NCBI GenBank assembly: GCA_016713785.1
Contig: JADJOM010000001.1
Location: 124,001 to 188,000 of the forward strand
From: Gemmatimonadota bacterium
GTDB taxonomy: Bacteria > Gemmatimonadota > Gemmatimonadetes > Gemmatimonadales > GWC2-71-9
Length of the DNA: 64,000 bases
Reading direction: 5' to 3'
This document shows positions 1 to 7,980 of this stretch, in pieces. Below the pieces are notes generated by a model. That model made no database searches, had not been told where the DNA came from, and saw nothing but the letters and a program-made list of their open reading frames with translations. Numbering within the stretch: the first letter of the stretch is position 1; every line of letters begins with the position of its first letter. The translations under genes were made by a program, and so were the position numbers.

Positions 1-1199
1 GTGATGGCGGCGGTGATGGCCCGGTCGAGCCCGGCGCGGTCCTCGGGATGCACCCGCGCCATGAAGGTCTCGTAGCCGCCGTCGAATTCGCCGGGACCGA
101 AGCCGAACAGGGAGGCGTGCTCGCCGAGCCAGGTGATCTCCTGGCGCTGGAGGTCCCAGTCCCACACGCCGATCCGGGCCGCGCGCATGGCCGACTGCAG
201 CCGCTCCTCGCTGCCACGCAGCGCGGAGAGCGTGGCGGTCCGCTCCTCGAGCAGCCGACGGTTGGCGTCGAACGAGAGCGCACGGGCCAGGGCGGCGCTC
301 AGCATGCCCCCGATCAGCAGCAGCGCCTGCTCGTCCGCGTCACTGAAGGCGGCAGGGTCCAGGTGCATCACGGTCAGGACGCCGATCGACCGTCGCCCGT
401 CGCGCAGCGGGACGGTGAGGATCGAACGGCTGCCCAGCGTCCGCGTCGTCGCCCGGTGCACCCGGGCGTCGGCCTCGGTGTCGTCGGAGCGCGCCGGCAG
501 GCCGTGCGCGAGGGTGTCGCCGGCCAGGCTCCCCGCCACGGGGACCCGCATCCCCTGCACCCGGGTGGCGATGCCGCTGGTGGACCGGAAGACGAGGTCG
601 CCGGCGTCTTCCATCAGGACGGCCGCGCCCGAGGCGGCCAGCAGGTCCCGCGCGGAGTCGGCGATGCGCTGCATGACCTCGTCGGGCTCGAGCCCGGCGG
701 TGAGCACCGCCTGCTGCAGGTCGATGATGCCGGTGAGCCGGGCCGTCTCGGGGCGGGCGGGCCCCGGCGCCGTGCCCCGGACCGTGATGTCACGGGCGAT
801 GCACAGCAGCCCGGCGAGCCCGCCGGCCGCGTCCCGGCAGGGGATCTTGGTGACCAGGTGGCGCACCATGCCGCCCTCGGCCGCCACGGTCTCCTCCACG
901 GTCTCGGTGCGGGCGGCGCGGAGGGTCTCCGCGTCATAGGCCCGGAGCCGCGTGGCCACGGCGGTCGGGAACAGCTCCTCGTCCGTGGAACCGATCATCT
1001 CCGCGGCCGACCGGTGGCTGGCCGCGGCCGCGGCGCGATTCACCAGCCGGTACCGTCCCTGCAGGTCCTTCACGAAAACCGCCGCGGGGAGGCTGTCGGC
1101 CAGCAGGCGCAGCAGGTCGGTGGCGCAGAGCGGATCGCCCGGCCCGTGCCGTTCCGCCACTGCCGGACCGGTGTCCGGTGCCTGTTCGCCAACCGCCAT
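1..1199 (-). CDS. PAS-GAF-PAS signalling protein (3' end beyond window)
   Basis: Reading the minus strand from an ATG at 1199 gives at least 399 codons with no stop before the window edge, so the C-terminus (possibly a histidine kinase or cyclase) is missing. Residues about 20-125 form a PAS domain (AVFVKDLQGRYRLVNRAAAA, then a PAC-like ARDITVRG). Residues about 145-295 look like a GAF domain (AVLMEDAGDLVFRS, LTVPLRDGRRSIGVLTVMH). A short coiled coil (FDANRRLLEERTATLSALRG) follows, then a second PAS of the PAS_3 type (RIGVWDWDLQRQEITW, MARVHPEDRAGLDRA). No membrane segment is visible, so it is probably a cytosolic sensor. A G-rich Shine-Dalgarno (GAGGGGGGG) lies just upstream. The gene is divergent from the hybrid kinase at 1430. 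Domain calls rest on motif reading only. Confidence 0.75.
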   Translation of the reverse strand, partial: MAVGEQAPDTGPAVAERHGPGDPLCATDLLRLLADSLPAAVFVKDLQGRYRLVNRAAAAASHRSAAEMIGSTDEELFPTAVATRLRAYDAETLRAARTETVEETVAAEGGMVRHLVTKIPCRDAAGGLAGLLCIARDITVRGTAPGPARPETARLTGIIDLQQAVLTAGLEPDEVMQRIADSARDLLAASGAAVLMEDAGDLVFRSTSGIATRVQGMRVPVAGSLAGDTLAHGLPARSDDTEADARVHRATTRTLGSRSILTVPLRDGRRSIGVLTVMHLDPAAFSDADEQALLLIGGMLSAALARALSFDANRRLLEERTATLSALRGSEERLQSAMRAARIGVWDWDLQRQEITWLGEHASLFGFGPGEFDGGYETFMARVHPEDRAGLDRAITAAI

Positions 1200-1429
1200 G
1201 CCCCCCCCTCGGATGCCACGCCCGACCCGGCCCACGTCCCCAGTATCGGCATCCCGACCCGCTCCGACGCCCCCGGTCCCGCCCCCTCAAGCCGGTGGTC
1301 CCGCCGGCCGAAGCTTCCAGACATGGGCACCCAGCAGGAACCCGTTCCGCCCCCCACCCCGGCGCCGCGCGCGGCCGATGAGGCGGTCCGCCGCGGGTAC
1401 TGATCGCCATCACGGCGCTGGGGACGGCC

Positions 1430-3007
1430 ATGGCTGCGCTGTCCCTGGCGGCGCCGGCCATGATCCGGCCCGCCGGGGGCGTCCCGTCCCAGGTGGGCGC
1501 CGCGCTGTTCGAGTGGGTGCTGTGGGTGCCGCTGTTCGGGCTGGTCCGGCGCGTCGCCATGCGGGCACATCGCACCAGGTCGGCCGTCGAGGTCGCGGGG
1601 TTGCACCTGACGGCGGCGGTGGGCCTGAGCGCGCTGCACACGGGGATCAGCGTGGCGGCTTGGTGGCTGGCCGGGTGGCTCCCGGCCGGGCTGGGCCTCG
1701 GAGCCGCCGCGCTGCGGCTCGGGCTGGACCAGGCCATCGGCAACGGCGTCGCCTACGGCGTGCTGGCCGCGGCCAGCCATGGGCTGGCGTACGTCTCGGA
1801 CCTGCGCCGGGCGGAGGAGGAGCTCCGGAAGAGCCAGGAGCAGCTGTTCCAGTCGCAGAAGATGGAGGCGGTGGGGCGGCTGGCGGGGGGCGTGGCGCAT
1901 GACTTCAACAACCTGCTCACCGTCATCGGCAACTACACCGCGCTGGTGCTGGACGACATGCCCGACGACGACCCGCGGCGCCAGGACCTGCTGGAGGTGC
2001 ACCGCGCCAGCGACCGCGCCGCCGGCCTCACCCGGCAGCTGCTCGCCTTCAGCCGCCGGCAGGTGATGAAGCCGCGCGCCATCGACCTGGCCGGCGCCGC
2101 CAACGAGATGGCGGGCATGCTCCGCCGGCTGATCGGCGAGGACATCCAGCTGGTGGTCAAACCGCGGCCCGGCACCGGCCGGGCGGAGGCGGACCCGGTG
2201 CAGGTGGAGCAGATCCTGCTCAACCTGGTGGTGAACGCGCGCGACGCGATCCAGGGGCCGGGCACCGTGACGATCGAGACGGCCAACGCCGACCTCGACC
2301 ATGAGTTCGCCCGGCTGCACCAGGGCGCCCGCCCCGGCTCATACATCATGCTCGCCGTCGGCGACACCGGCTCCGGCATGGACCGGGAGACGCAGCGCCG
2401 GATCTTCGAGCCGTTCTTCACCACCAAGCCGGTCGGCAAGGGCACCGGGCTCGGGCTCTCGACGGTGTACGGGATCGTCAAGCAGAGTGGCGGCTACATC
2501 GCGGTCTACAGCGAGCCCGGGCACGGCAGCGTGTTCCGGGTGTACCTGCCCCGCGCCGGCGCGGAGCAGCCCACGCCGCTCATCCCCGGGATGGTGCCGG
2601 CCCCCGCCGGGAGCGCCCTGGGCACGATCCTCGTGGTGGAAGACGAGGACACGGTGCGCGAACTGGTGCGCAAGGTCCTCGAGCGGCGCGGCTTCCGGAT
2701 CCACAGCGCCGCCAACGGGCACGCCGCCCTCGAGCTCGCCGCGCGCCTCCGCGAGCCGATCCACCTCCTCCTCACCGATGTGGTCATGCCCGAGCTCAAC
2801 GGGCGGGAGCTGGTGGAGCGGCTCAAGCTCTCCCACCCGGGACTCCAGGTGGTCTTCATGTCCGGCTACACCGACGACGCCCTGGCCAGCCGCGGCGCGC
2901 TGGGCCCCGAGGTCCGGTTCCTGGCCAAGCCGTTCGCCACCCGGGACCTGCTCAAGACCGTGCAGGAGGCGCTGGACGCGGGGGCCGTCGCGGACCAGCC
3001 GGCGTAG
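1430..3007 (+). CDS. Membrane hybrid histidine kinase (HisKA-HATPase-REC)
   Basis: A 525-residue sensor. The N-terminal ~125 residues hold several hydrophobic helices and no obvious extracytoplasmic domain. They are followed by a short coiled coil and the H-box (GRLAGGVAHDFNNLLTVIGN, His near residue 155). The ATPase has an N-box (QILLNLVVNARDAI) and G-boxes (GDTGSGMD, GTGLGLSTVYGIVKQSGG), and a C-terminal receiver has TILVVEDED and LLLTDVVMPELNG. The attached receiver implies an intramolecular phosphorelay. The ATG at 1430 falls inside a hydrophobic stretch. An upstream ATG at 1323 in another frame encodes a Pro-rich leader that would join smoothly to that stretch if one G were added to the GGG run at 1395-1397. 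The true start may therefore be 1323 with a frameshift. No DNA-binding partner is adjacent. Confidence 0.85.
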   Translation: MAALSLAAPAMIRPAGGVPSQVGAALFEWVLWVPLFGLVRRVAMRAHRTRSAVEVAGLHLTAAVGLSALHTGISVAAWWLAGWLPAGLGLGAAALRLGLDQAIGNGVAYGVLAAASHGLAYVSDLRRAEEELRKSQEQLFQSQKMEAVGRLAGGVAHDFNNLLTVIGNYTALVLDDMPDDDPRRQDLLEVHRASDRAAGLTRQLLAFSRRQVMKPRAIDLAGAANEMAGMLRRLIGEDIQLVVKPRPGTGRAEADPVQVEQILLNLVVNARDAIQGPGTVTIETANADLDHEFARLHQGARPGSYIMLAVGDTGSGMDRETQRRIFEPFFTTKPVGKGTGLGLSTVYGIVKQSGGYIAVYSEPGHGSVFRVYLPRAGAEQPTPLIPGMVPAPAGSALGTILVVEDEDTVRELVRKVLERRGFRIHSAANGHAALELAARLREPIHLLLTDVVMPELNGRELVERLKLSHPGLQVVFMSGYTDDALASRGALGPEVRFLAKPFATRDLLKTVQEALDAGAVADQPA

Positions 3008-3030
3008 CCGCGGCCGTCCCCGACGCGACA

Positions 3031-3060
3031 CGGGGTGGGTCCGCTCACGGACCCACCCCG
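3031..3060. terminator. Bidirectional hairpin terminator between convergent genes
   Basis: A perfect 13-bp stem (CGGGGTGGGTCCG and its complement) closes a CTCA loop between the stop codon of the hybrid kinase (3007) and the stop codon of glutamine synthetase (3087). There is no long T tract, as is common in GC-rich genomes. Its position between two convergent genes supports use in both directions. Confidence 0.75.
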
Positions 3061-3086
3061 TTCGCCGTCCCGCGCCCGCGGTCCGC

Positions 3087-5228
3087 CTACTTGAGGAACA
3101 GCATCTCGCGGTAGGAGGGCAGCGGCCACAGGTCGTCGGCCACGTGGCTCTCGAGCGCGTCGGCGTAGGTCCGGACCTGCGCCATGGCGGGCTTCACCTT
3201 GTCGCGGATCCAGGCCGCGTGCTTGGCCGGGTCGTCGTCGTGGTGGCCGGCCACCTTCTCCAGCGCCGCCAGCGACTCCTGGAAGCGGGAGACCAGGTTC
3301 ACGAACTGCCCCAGCGCGGCCACGGTATCGTGGCACTTGACCCCGGCCGCCTCGGTGGCCGCGGCCGCGTCGGCCACCCGCCGCTGGTGCTGCAGCGCGG
3401 CCGGCAGGATGTGGGTGCGGCCGAGCGTGCTCATCGTCTCGGCCTCGATGGTCAGCTCCTTGTTGTACTTCTCGTAGGCGATCAGGAGCCGGCTGTCGTA
3501 CTCGGACTTGTTGAGCACGCCGTACTTCTTGAACAGGTCGGAGTACTTCCGGGCCTTGAGCGCCGCGAGCGAATCCACGGTGTCATGCAGGTGCGGCAGG
3601 CCGCGCTGCTCGGCCTCATCGTGCCAGGCCTGGGAGTAGCCGTCGCCGCCGAAGATCACCCGCTTGTGCTGCTTGACCAGCTTCTTGAGCAGCGCCATGG
3701 CGGCCGACTGCACCCGGGCCGGGGTCGGGTTCTTGCCGACGGCCCGCTCCAGCTCGGTGGCCACCACGTCGAGCGACTCGGCCACGATCGTGTTGAGCAC
3801 CGTGTTGGGCCAGGCGATCGTCTGGCTGGAGCCCACCGCGCGGAACTCGAACTTGTTGCCGGTGAACGCGAACGGGCTGGTGCGGTTGCGGTCGCCGGAG
3901 TGCCGCGGCAGGGTGGGCAGGGTCCGGGCGCCCAGGTCGATCACGCCGCCCTTGAGGGTCCGCTTGAGCTGGCCCTTCTCCACCTGGTCGAGGATGTCCT
4001 GCAGCATGTCGCCGAGGAAGATCGAGATGATCGCCGGCGGGGCCTCGTTGGCGCCGAGCCGGTGGTCATTCGCCGCCGAGGCGATCGAGCCGCGCAGCAG
4101 CTCGGCATGGAGGTCGACGGCCCGGATCACCGAGCAGAGGAACACCAGGAACTGCAGGTTGGTGTGGGTGTCGTCCTGCGGGTCGAGCAGGTTGTGGCCC
4201 TTGTCGGTGGCCATCGACCAGTTGTTGTGCTTGCCCGAGCCGTTCACGCCCGCGAAGGGCTTCTCGTGCAGGATCGCCGCCAGCCCGTGGCGCGGCGCCA
4301 CCCGGCGCAGCGTCTCCATGGTCAGCATCTGGTGGTCGCTGCCGAGCTGGCTCATCTCGAAGATCGGCGCGATCTCGTACTGCGCCGGCGCCACCTCGTT
4401 GTGGCGGGTCTTCACCGGCACGCCCAGCGCCCACAGCTCCCGCTCCACCTCCGCCATGCAGGCGAGCACCCGCGCCGGGATGGTGCCGAAGTACTGGTCC
4501 TCGAGCTGCTGGCCCTTGGGCGGCCGGGTGCCGAAGAGCGTCCGGTTGCAGATGACCAGGTCCGGGCGCTGCCAGAACAGCTCCCGGTCGATCAGGAAGT
4601 ACTCCTGCTCCGGTCCCACCGTGGTGAACACCCGGGTGGCGCCATGGCTGGTGCCGAAGATGCTGAGGATGCGCAGCGCCTGCTGCGACAGCGCCTCCAT
4701 GCTGCGGAGGAGCGGGATCTTGGTGTCGAGGGCCTCGCCGGTCCACGAGACGAACGCCGTGGGGATCACCAGCGTGACCGTGCCGGTGCCCCGCACCAGG
4801 AAGGCCGGGCTGGTCACGTCCCAGGCGGTGTAGCCGCGGGCCTCGAAGGTGGCGCGCAGCCCGCCCGACGGGAAGCTCGAGGCGTCAGGCTCGCCCTGCA
4901 CCAGCTCGTCGCCGGAGAAGTTGAAGATCACCCCGCCCTGGCCGTCCGGAGAGATCAGGCTGTCATGCTTCTCGGCCGTCAGGCCGGTCAGCGGCTGGAA
5001 CCAGTGGGTGTAGTGCGTCGCCCCGTTCTCGATCGCCCAGTCCTTCATGGCGTTCGCCACCACGTCGGCGACGCTGTGATCGAGGGGTGCGCCCTGGTCG
5101 ATCGTCTTGATCAGGCGCTTGAAGACGTCCTTGGGGAGCCGCTGGCGCATCACCGCGCGCGAAAAGACGTCGCGGCTGTACAATGCGTCCACGGGTTCGA
5201 GCTGGCCGCTCGTCGCAGGGGTGGTCAC
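3087..5228 (-). CDS. glnN: Type III glutamine synthetase
   Basis: Glutamine synthetase of the GSIII class, making glutamine from glutamate, ammonia and ATP in the cytosol. From the GTG at 5228 it is 713 residues, the usual GSIII size (about 700-730), far longer than GSI/GSII. Recognisable segments include HWFQPLTGLTAEKHDS, SSFPSGGLRATFEARGY, FTTVGPEQEYFLIDRELF, KTRHNEVAPAQYEIAPIFE, KPFAGVNGSGKHNNWSM and GDRNRTSPFAFTG, with C-terminal helices typical of GSIII. Upstream codons in frame encode a Pro/Arg-rich stretch unlike the family, and a TGAGGG motif precedes 5228, so that start is preferred over the ATG at 5312. It stands alone; no glnB, amt or ntr gene is nearby. Confidence 0.93.
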   Translation of the reverse strand: MTTPATSGQLEPVDALYSRDVFSRAVMRQRLPKDVFKRLIKTIDQGAPLDHSVADVVANAMKDWAIENGATHYTHWFQPLTGLTAEKHDSLISPDGQGGVIFNFSGDELVQGEPDASSFPSGGLRATFEARGYTAWDVTSPAFLVRGTGTVTLVIPTAFVSWTGEALDTKIPLLRSMEALSQQALRILSIFGTSHGATRVFTTVGPEQEYFLIDRELFWQRPDLVICNRTLFGTRPPKGQQLEDQYFGTIPARVLACMAEVERELWALGVPVKTRHNEVAPAQYEIAPIFEMSQLGSDHQMLTMETLRRVAPRHGLAAILHEKPFAGVNGSGKHNNWSMATDKGHNLLDPQDDTHTNLQFLVFLCSVIRAVDLHAELLRGSIASAANDHRLGANEAPPAIISIFLGDMLQDILDQVEKGQLKRTLKGGVIDLGARTLPTLPRHSGDRNRTSPFAFTGNKFEFRAVGSSQTIAWPNTVLNTIVAESLDVVATELERAVGKNPTPARVQSAAMALLKKLVKQHKRVIFGGDGYSQAWHDEAEQRGLPHLHDTVDSLAALKARKYSDLFKKYGVLNKSEYDSRLLIAYEKYNKELTIEAETMSTLGRTHILPAALQHQRRVADAAAATEAAGVKCHDTVAALGQFVNLVSRFQESLAALEKVAGHHDDDPAKHAAWIRDKVKPAMAQVRTYADALESHVADDLWPLPSYREMLFLK

Positions 5229-5317
5229 CGGTGGGGCCCTCAGGCAAAGGGTGTCGCGCACGGGGGCGCGGACTGGCGGCGGGGAAGATAACCAGCCGAC
5301 GGGGCGGAACAAGCGGA

Positions 5318-5339
5318 GGGGCGGCCGTGCGGCCGCCCC
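5318..5339. terminator. Hairpin downstream of the XRE operon
   Basis: GGGGCGGCC and its perfect complement enclose a 4-nt GTGC loop, 49 bp beyond the stop codon of the 341-aa protein (5388) and upstream of glnN. It probably ends the XRE/341-aa transcript and insulates glnN. No T tract follows. Confidence 0.5.
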
Positions 5340-5387
5340 CCCGAATGCCCCTCCGCAGCCCCCGTTCTCGCCCCCCGGCAGCGCCCC

Positions 5388-6413
5388 TCAGCGCCACTCC
5401 CGGACCCGGCGGTCCGGCAGCCGGACCACCCGGCCAGGGGGCGCGGCGTCGTTCTCCGGCAGCGGGGCGCTCCCCCGCGCCGCCCCCAGCTCCAGCACGC
5501 TGCGCAACCGCCGCAGCAGCTCCGACCCCGGCACGGGCTGCCGCGCCTCGTCGTAGTAGTCGAACCAGGGCAGCCCGGCCCGGCTGTAGTCCGCCGCGGT
5601 CGGCGGGCGGCCTGGAGGCGCCTGGCCCGTGATGGCCTGCCACACCACCGAGTTGGTCAGGTGCACGAACACCCGGCTCCCCTGCTCCAGGTCCCAGTCC
5701 GACAGCTCGAACCGGTCGGCGTAGATCTCCTGCCGCATCCGGCCGCCGGCGGCGAGCCCCATCTCCATCGGCGCGGCGCACACGGCCGCCCCGGCCTCCC
5801 GGCACAAGAGGCGGGATTCTCCTTTCGCGGGGCGCGGCGGACGCGGGGGAAAGCGGCGCTCGAAGGCGGCCCGCTTCATCGGGAACACCTGGACCTGGAT
5901 GCCCCCGTGCTCCCCCCGCCCCGTGAGCTGCTCCTCGGCGGTGTACCCCTCGCCGAGCGGCATGGCCACGAACTGCCGGATCACGCCACGCTCCACGCAG
6001 TACCCGTCGAGCCAGGGCTGGCCGGGGTGCACCAGGTAATTCTGCGGACCGCGGTCGAGCCCGGACACCCACGGCTTGCCGGTCACCGCGTCGATCTTTC
6101 CGGTGGCGATCCGGATGGCGCAGGGCCAGGCCGTGCCCCGGTCTTCCAGCCGCGGGGCGGAGAAGTTGAGCCACAGCGCCTCGGCCTGGGACATGGGCAG
6201 CATCACGCCGCCATGCTCGAGCCAGACGGCCGGCACGTGGCCGGCGACGTCGTCCACGTGGCGCAGCGGGAAGCGTCCGAGCCCCGGGGGCAGCGGATAG
6301 TCGCGGCCGTCGTCGGGGATCCGGAGGGTCCGCTGGAAATCGATGTGCAGCCGCGCCCCGGGATGCACCGCCGGAAAGCGGAACTGCAGCGCGTCATTGG
6401 TCAGTTCGATCAC
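5388..6413 (-). CDS. Protein of unknown function paired with XRE regulator
   Basis: A 341-residue protein I do not recognise. It has no signal peptide and no membrane segment. The N-terminal half reads like a compact beta-rich domain (LQFRFPAVHPGARLHIDFQR, DYPLPPGLGRFPLRHVDD). The middle is rich in Gly, Trp and aromatic residues (HGGVMLPMSQAEALWLNF, QNYLVHPGQPWLDGYCV), and after a Cys-containing insert a conserved-looking stretch follows (MEMGLAAGGRMRQEIYADRF, VHLTNSVVWQAITGQAPP, GLPWFDYYDE). The chosen start is the GTG at 6413, preceded by GGGGAGG. The ATG at 6557 would add a Cys/Arg-rich tail that looks like out-of-frame sequence. It follows the XRE gene by about 60 bp on the same strand, so the two are probably co-transcribed. 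A role as the regulator's effector partner is inference only. Confidence 0.75.
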   Translation of the reverse strand: MIELTNDALQFRFPAVHPGARLHIDFQRTLRIPDDGRDYPLPPGLGRFPLRHVDDVAGHVPAVWLEHGGVMLPMSQAEALWLNFSAPRLEDRGTAWPCAIRIATGKIDAVTGKPWVSGLDRGPQNYLVHPGQPWLDGYCVERGVIRQFVAMPLGEGYTAEEQLTGRGEHGGIQVQVFPMKRAAFERRFPPRPPRPAKGESRLLCREAGAAVCAAPMEMGLAAGGRMRQEIYADRFELSDWDLEQGSRVFVHLTNSVVWQAITGQAPPGRPPTAADYSRAGLPWFDYYDEARQPVPGSELLRRLRSVLELGAARGSAPLPENDAAPPGRVVRLPDRRVREWR

Positions 6414-6471
6414 ACAACCTCCCCGGTGGTCCTGCCTGCGCTCCGCGACCACCCCGGCCGCCGGAGTCCCG

Positions 6472-6828
6472 CTACCACTTGCCGTCCCGCACCTCGCGCA
6501 CCAGCCGGAGCACCGCGTGGTCCGGGAGGTGCCGCAGGTCCCGCAGCAACTCCGCAAACAGCTGCGGCCGCTTGAGGATGATCTTCTGCAGATCCGAGCC
6601 GACCTTTCCGGCCAGCGCCAGCAGCAGGTCGGGATCGATGCCCAGGTCTCCCGCCAGGGCCCGGATGGACTCCTCCGAGGGCGGGGCCTGCTCCCCCCGC
6701 TCGATCTTGCTGAGATACGAGGGCTCGAGCCCCACCCGGGCGGCGACCTGCCGCACGGAGAACCGGGGGTCCCCGGCCCGCAACATCTCCCGCCGGTGGC
6801 GAACGAAGTCGCCGAAGTTTTCAGGCAT
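6472..6828 (-). CDS. XRE-family helix-turn-helix regulator
   Basis: A 118-residue DNA-binding protein. Residues about 8-70 are a Cro/CI-type HTH (FSVRQVAARVGLEPSYLSKI, ERGEQAPPSEESIRALAGDL). The C-terminal 45 residues (LLLALAGKVGSDLQKIILKR onward) form a helical tail, probably for dimerisation. The start is the ATG at 6828; an in-frame ATG at 6867 would read through the promoter/operator. A perfect inverted repeat sits 2 bp upstream of the start, so autoregulation is likely. It is the first gene of a two-gene unit with the unknown 341-aa protein and is divergent from the Cys-rich membrane protein at 6940. Confidence 0.88.
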   Translation of the reverse strand: MPENFGDFVRHRREMLRAGDPRFSVRQVAARVGLEPSYLSKIERGEQAPPSEESIRALAGDLGIDPDLLLALAGKVGSDLQKIILKRPQLFAELLRDLRHLPDHAVLRLVREVRDGKW

Positions 6829-6830
6829 CG

Positions 6831-6867
6831 TGTAGTAGATACTACACACTACACACCACGGCCGCAA
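6831..6867 (-). promoter_or_regulatory. Operator-promoter of the XRE operon
   Basis: TGTAGT-AGAT-ACTACA (6831-6846) is a perfect 6-bp inverted repeat with a further ACTACA half-site at 6848-6853. Reading the minus strand, TTGCGG (6867-6862), a 17-bp spacer and TAGTAT (6844-6839) make a sigma70-like promoter whose -10 box lies inside the palindrome. The -10 ends 10 bp before the ATG at 6828, leaving no room for a ribosome-binding site, so the transcript is probably leaderless. A regulator bound here would block RNA polymerase directly. Confidence 0.6.
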
Positions 6868-6939
6868 GTCCCCGCGCGGCTCCCCCGTTCACGGGTGCCT
6901 CACGCCGCCTTCATCGCCGGCGGCACACTGTACCAGCTG

Positions 6940-7980
6940 ATGCGCGCGCTCCCCCTCGCCCCACCCGATCACGACCCGCCCCTGCCCAATCCCTGGCGCC
7001 ACTGGCTGCGCTGGCCCGGGCTGTTCGGGTTGGCGGCCGTGCTGGCCGGCCTGCTGCTGGCACCCGCCCCGACCCTCCGGCTGGTGTGGGCCGTGGTGAT
7101 CCCGCTGCTCCCGGTGACCTTCTTCCTTTCCCCGTCACTGTGGCGAGCCGCCTGCCCCCTCGCCACCCTCGATCTCCTCGGCGGGCCCGCCCGCGAGGGC
7201 CAGACCCTGGGCCGGGCCGCGGGGGCCCGCCTCAACGCGATCGGCATCACCTTGCTGCTCGGGATCATCCCCGCGCGGCGCGTACTCCTCGAGTTCGATG
7301 GCCGGACGATGGCCGCCACCCTGCTCGCCTTCGGCGCGATGGCGTACCTGGTGGGCCGGACGCGACCCGCAAAGGCCGGCTTCTGCAACGCGCTCTGCCC
7401 GGTGCTCCCGGTGGAGCGGCTCTACGGGCACGCGCCGCTGCTCCACCTCGGCGACACCCGCTGCCGTCCCTGCGTCCGCTGCACCACGGTGGGCTGCGTG
7501 GACCGGGCACCCCGGGAGGCGCTGGTGGCCCTGGGCGGCGGCCGCCGGCAGGCGGGCCGCTGGCTCCGGTCGGCACCCGGGCTGTTCGTGGCGGGGTTTC
7601 CGGGATTGATCGTGGGATTCGGCCTGCTGCCCGACCCGGGGCCGGCGTCGCTGGCGCGAGCCTACGGCCAGGTGCTGGCTGGGGTGGCCCTGTCGTGGCT
7701 GGCCGTGCTCCTGCTGCTGACGCTCCTGCGAACCGGCGTGGTCCCGGCCATCCGGGTCCTGTCCGTGCTCAGCGCGGGGCTCTTCTACTGGTTCGCGGCG
7801 CCGCACATGGCCGCGGCGCTGGGGGGCGGGCCGACGGCCGGGCCGGCGCTACGGGCGGGCTTCCTGCTGGTGGTGGCGTGGTGGGCCAGCCAGGGCCTGC
7901 GGCGACTCAGCGCGGCACCTGCCCATGCGGAGCCGTCAGGTGTCCCGAAAAGAGGAGGAACCCGAAACAGACCAGATTGA
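6940..7980 (+). CDS. Polytopic membrane protein with Cys-rich Fe-S-like motif
   Basis: A 346-residue inner-membrane protein with about eight hydrophobic helices. Three Cys-containing segments stand out: WRAACPLAT in the first third, GFCNALCPVLPVERLYG, and CRPCVRCTTVGCVDRAP. These resemble the cysteine arrangement of NapH/NosR/CcoG-type membrane ferredoxins, with CxxCxxC followed by a Cys five residues later instead of the standard spacing. A role in electron transfer across or along the membrane is inferred. The open frame extends upstream to 6343, but the region before 6940 is antisense to the XRE gene and its promoter, so ATG 6940 is chosen; no strong Shine-Dalgarno is present. The 3' end overlaps the corrected 3' end of dltB on the other strand. 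Confidence 0.7.
   Translation: MRALPLAPPDHDPPLPNPWRHWLRWPGLFGLAAVLAGLLLAPAPTLRLVWAVVIPLLPVTFFLSPSLWRAACPLATLDLLGGPAREGQTLGRAAGARLNAIGITLLLGIIPARRVLLEFDGRTMAATLLAFGAMAYLVGRTRPAKAGFCNALCPVLPVERLYGHAPLLHLGDTRCRPCVRCTTVGCVDRAPREALVALGGGRRQAGRWLRSAPGLFVAGFPGLIVGFGLLPDPGPASLARAYGQVLAGVALSWLAVLLLLTLLRTGVVPAIRVLSVLSAGLFYWFAAPHMAAALGGGPTAGPALRAGFLLVVAWWASQGLRRLSAAPAHAEPSGVPKRGGTRNRPD

Noticed and set aside
2301..5291. 996-codon plus-strand frame across the kinase end and antisense to glnN
   Set aside because: It crosses a real stop, a terminator and the antisense of glutamine synthetase, and has no family motif.
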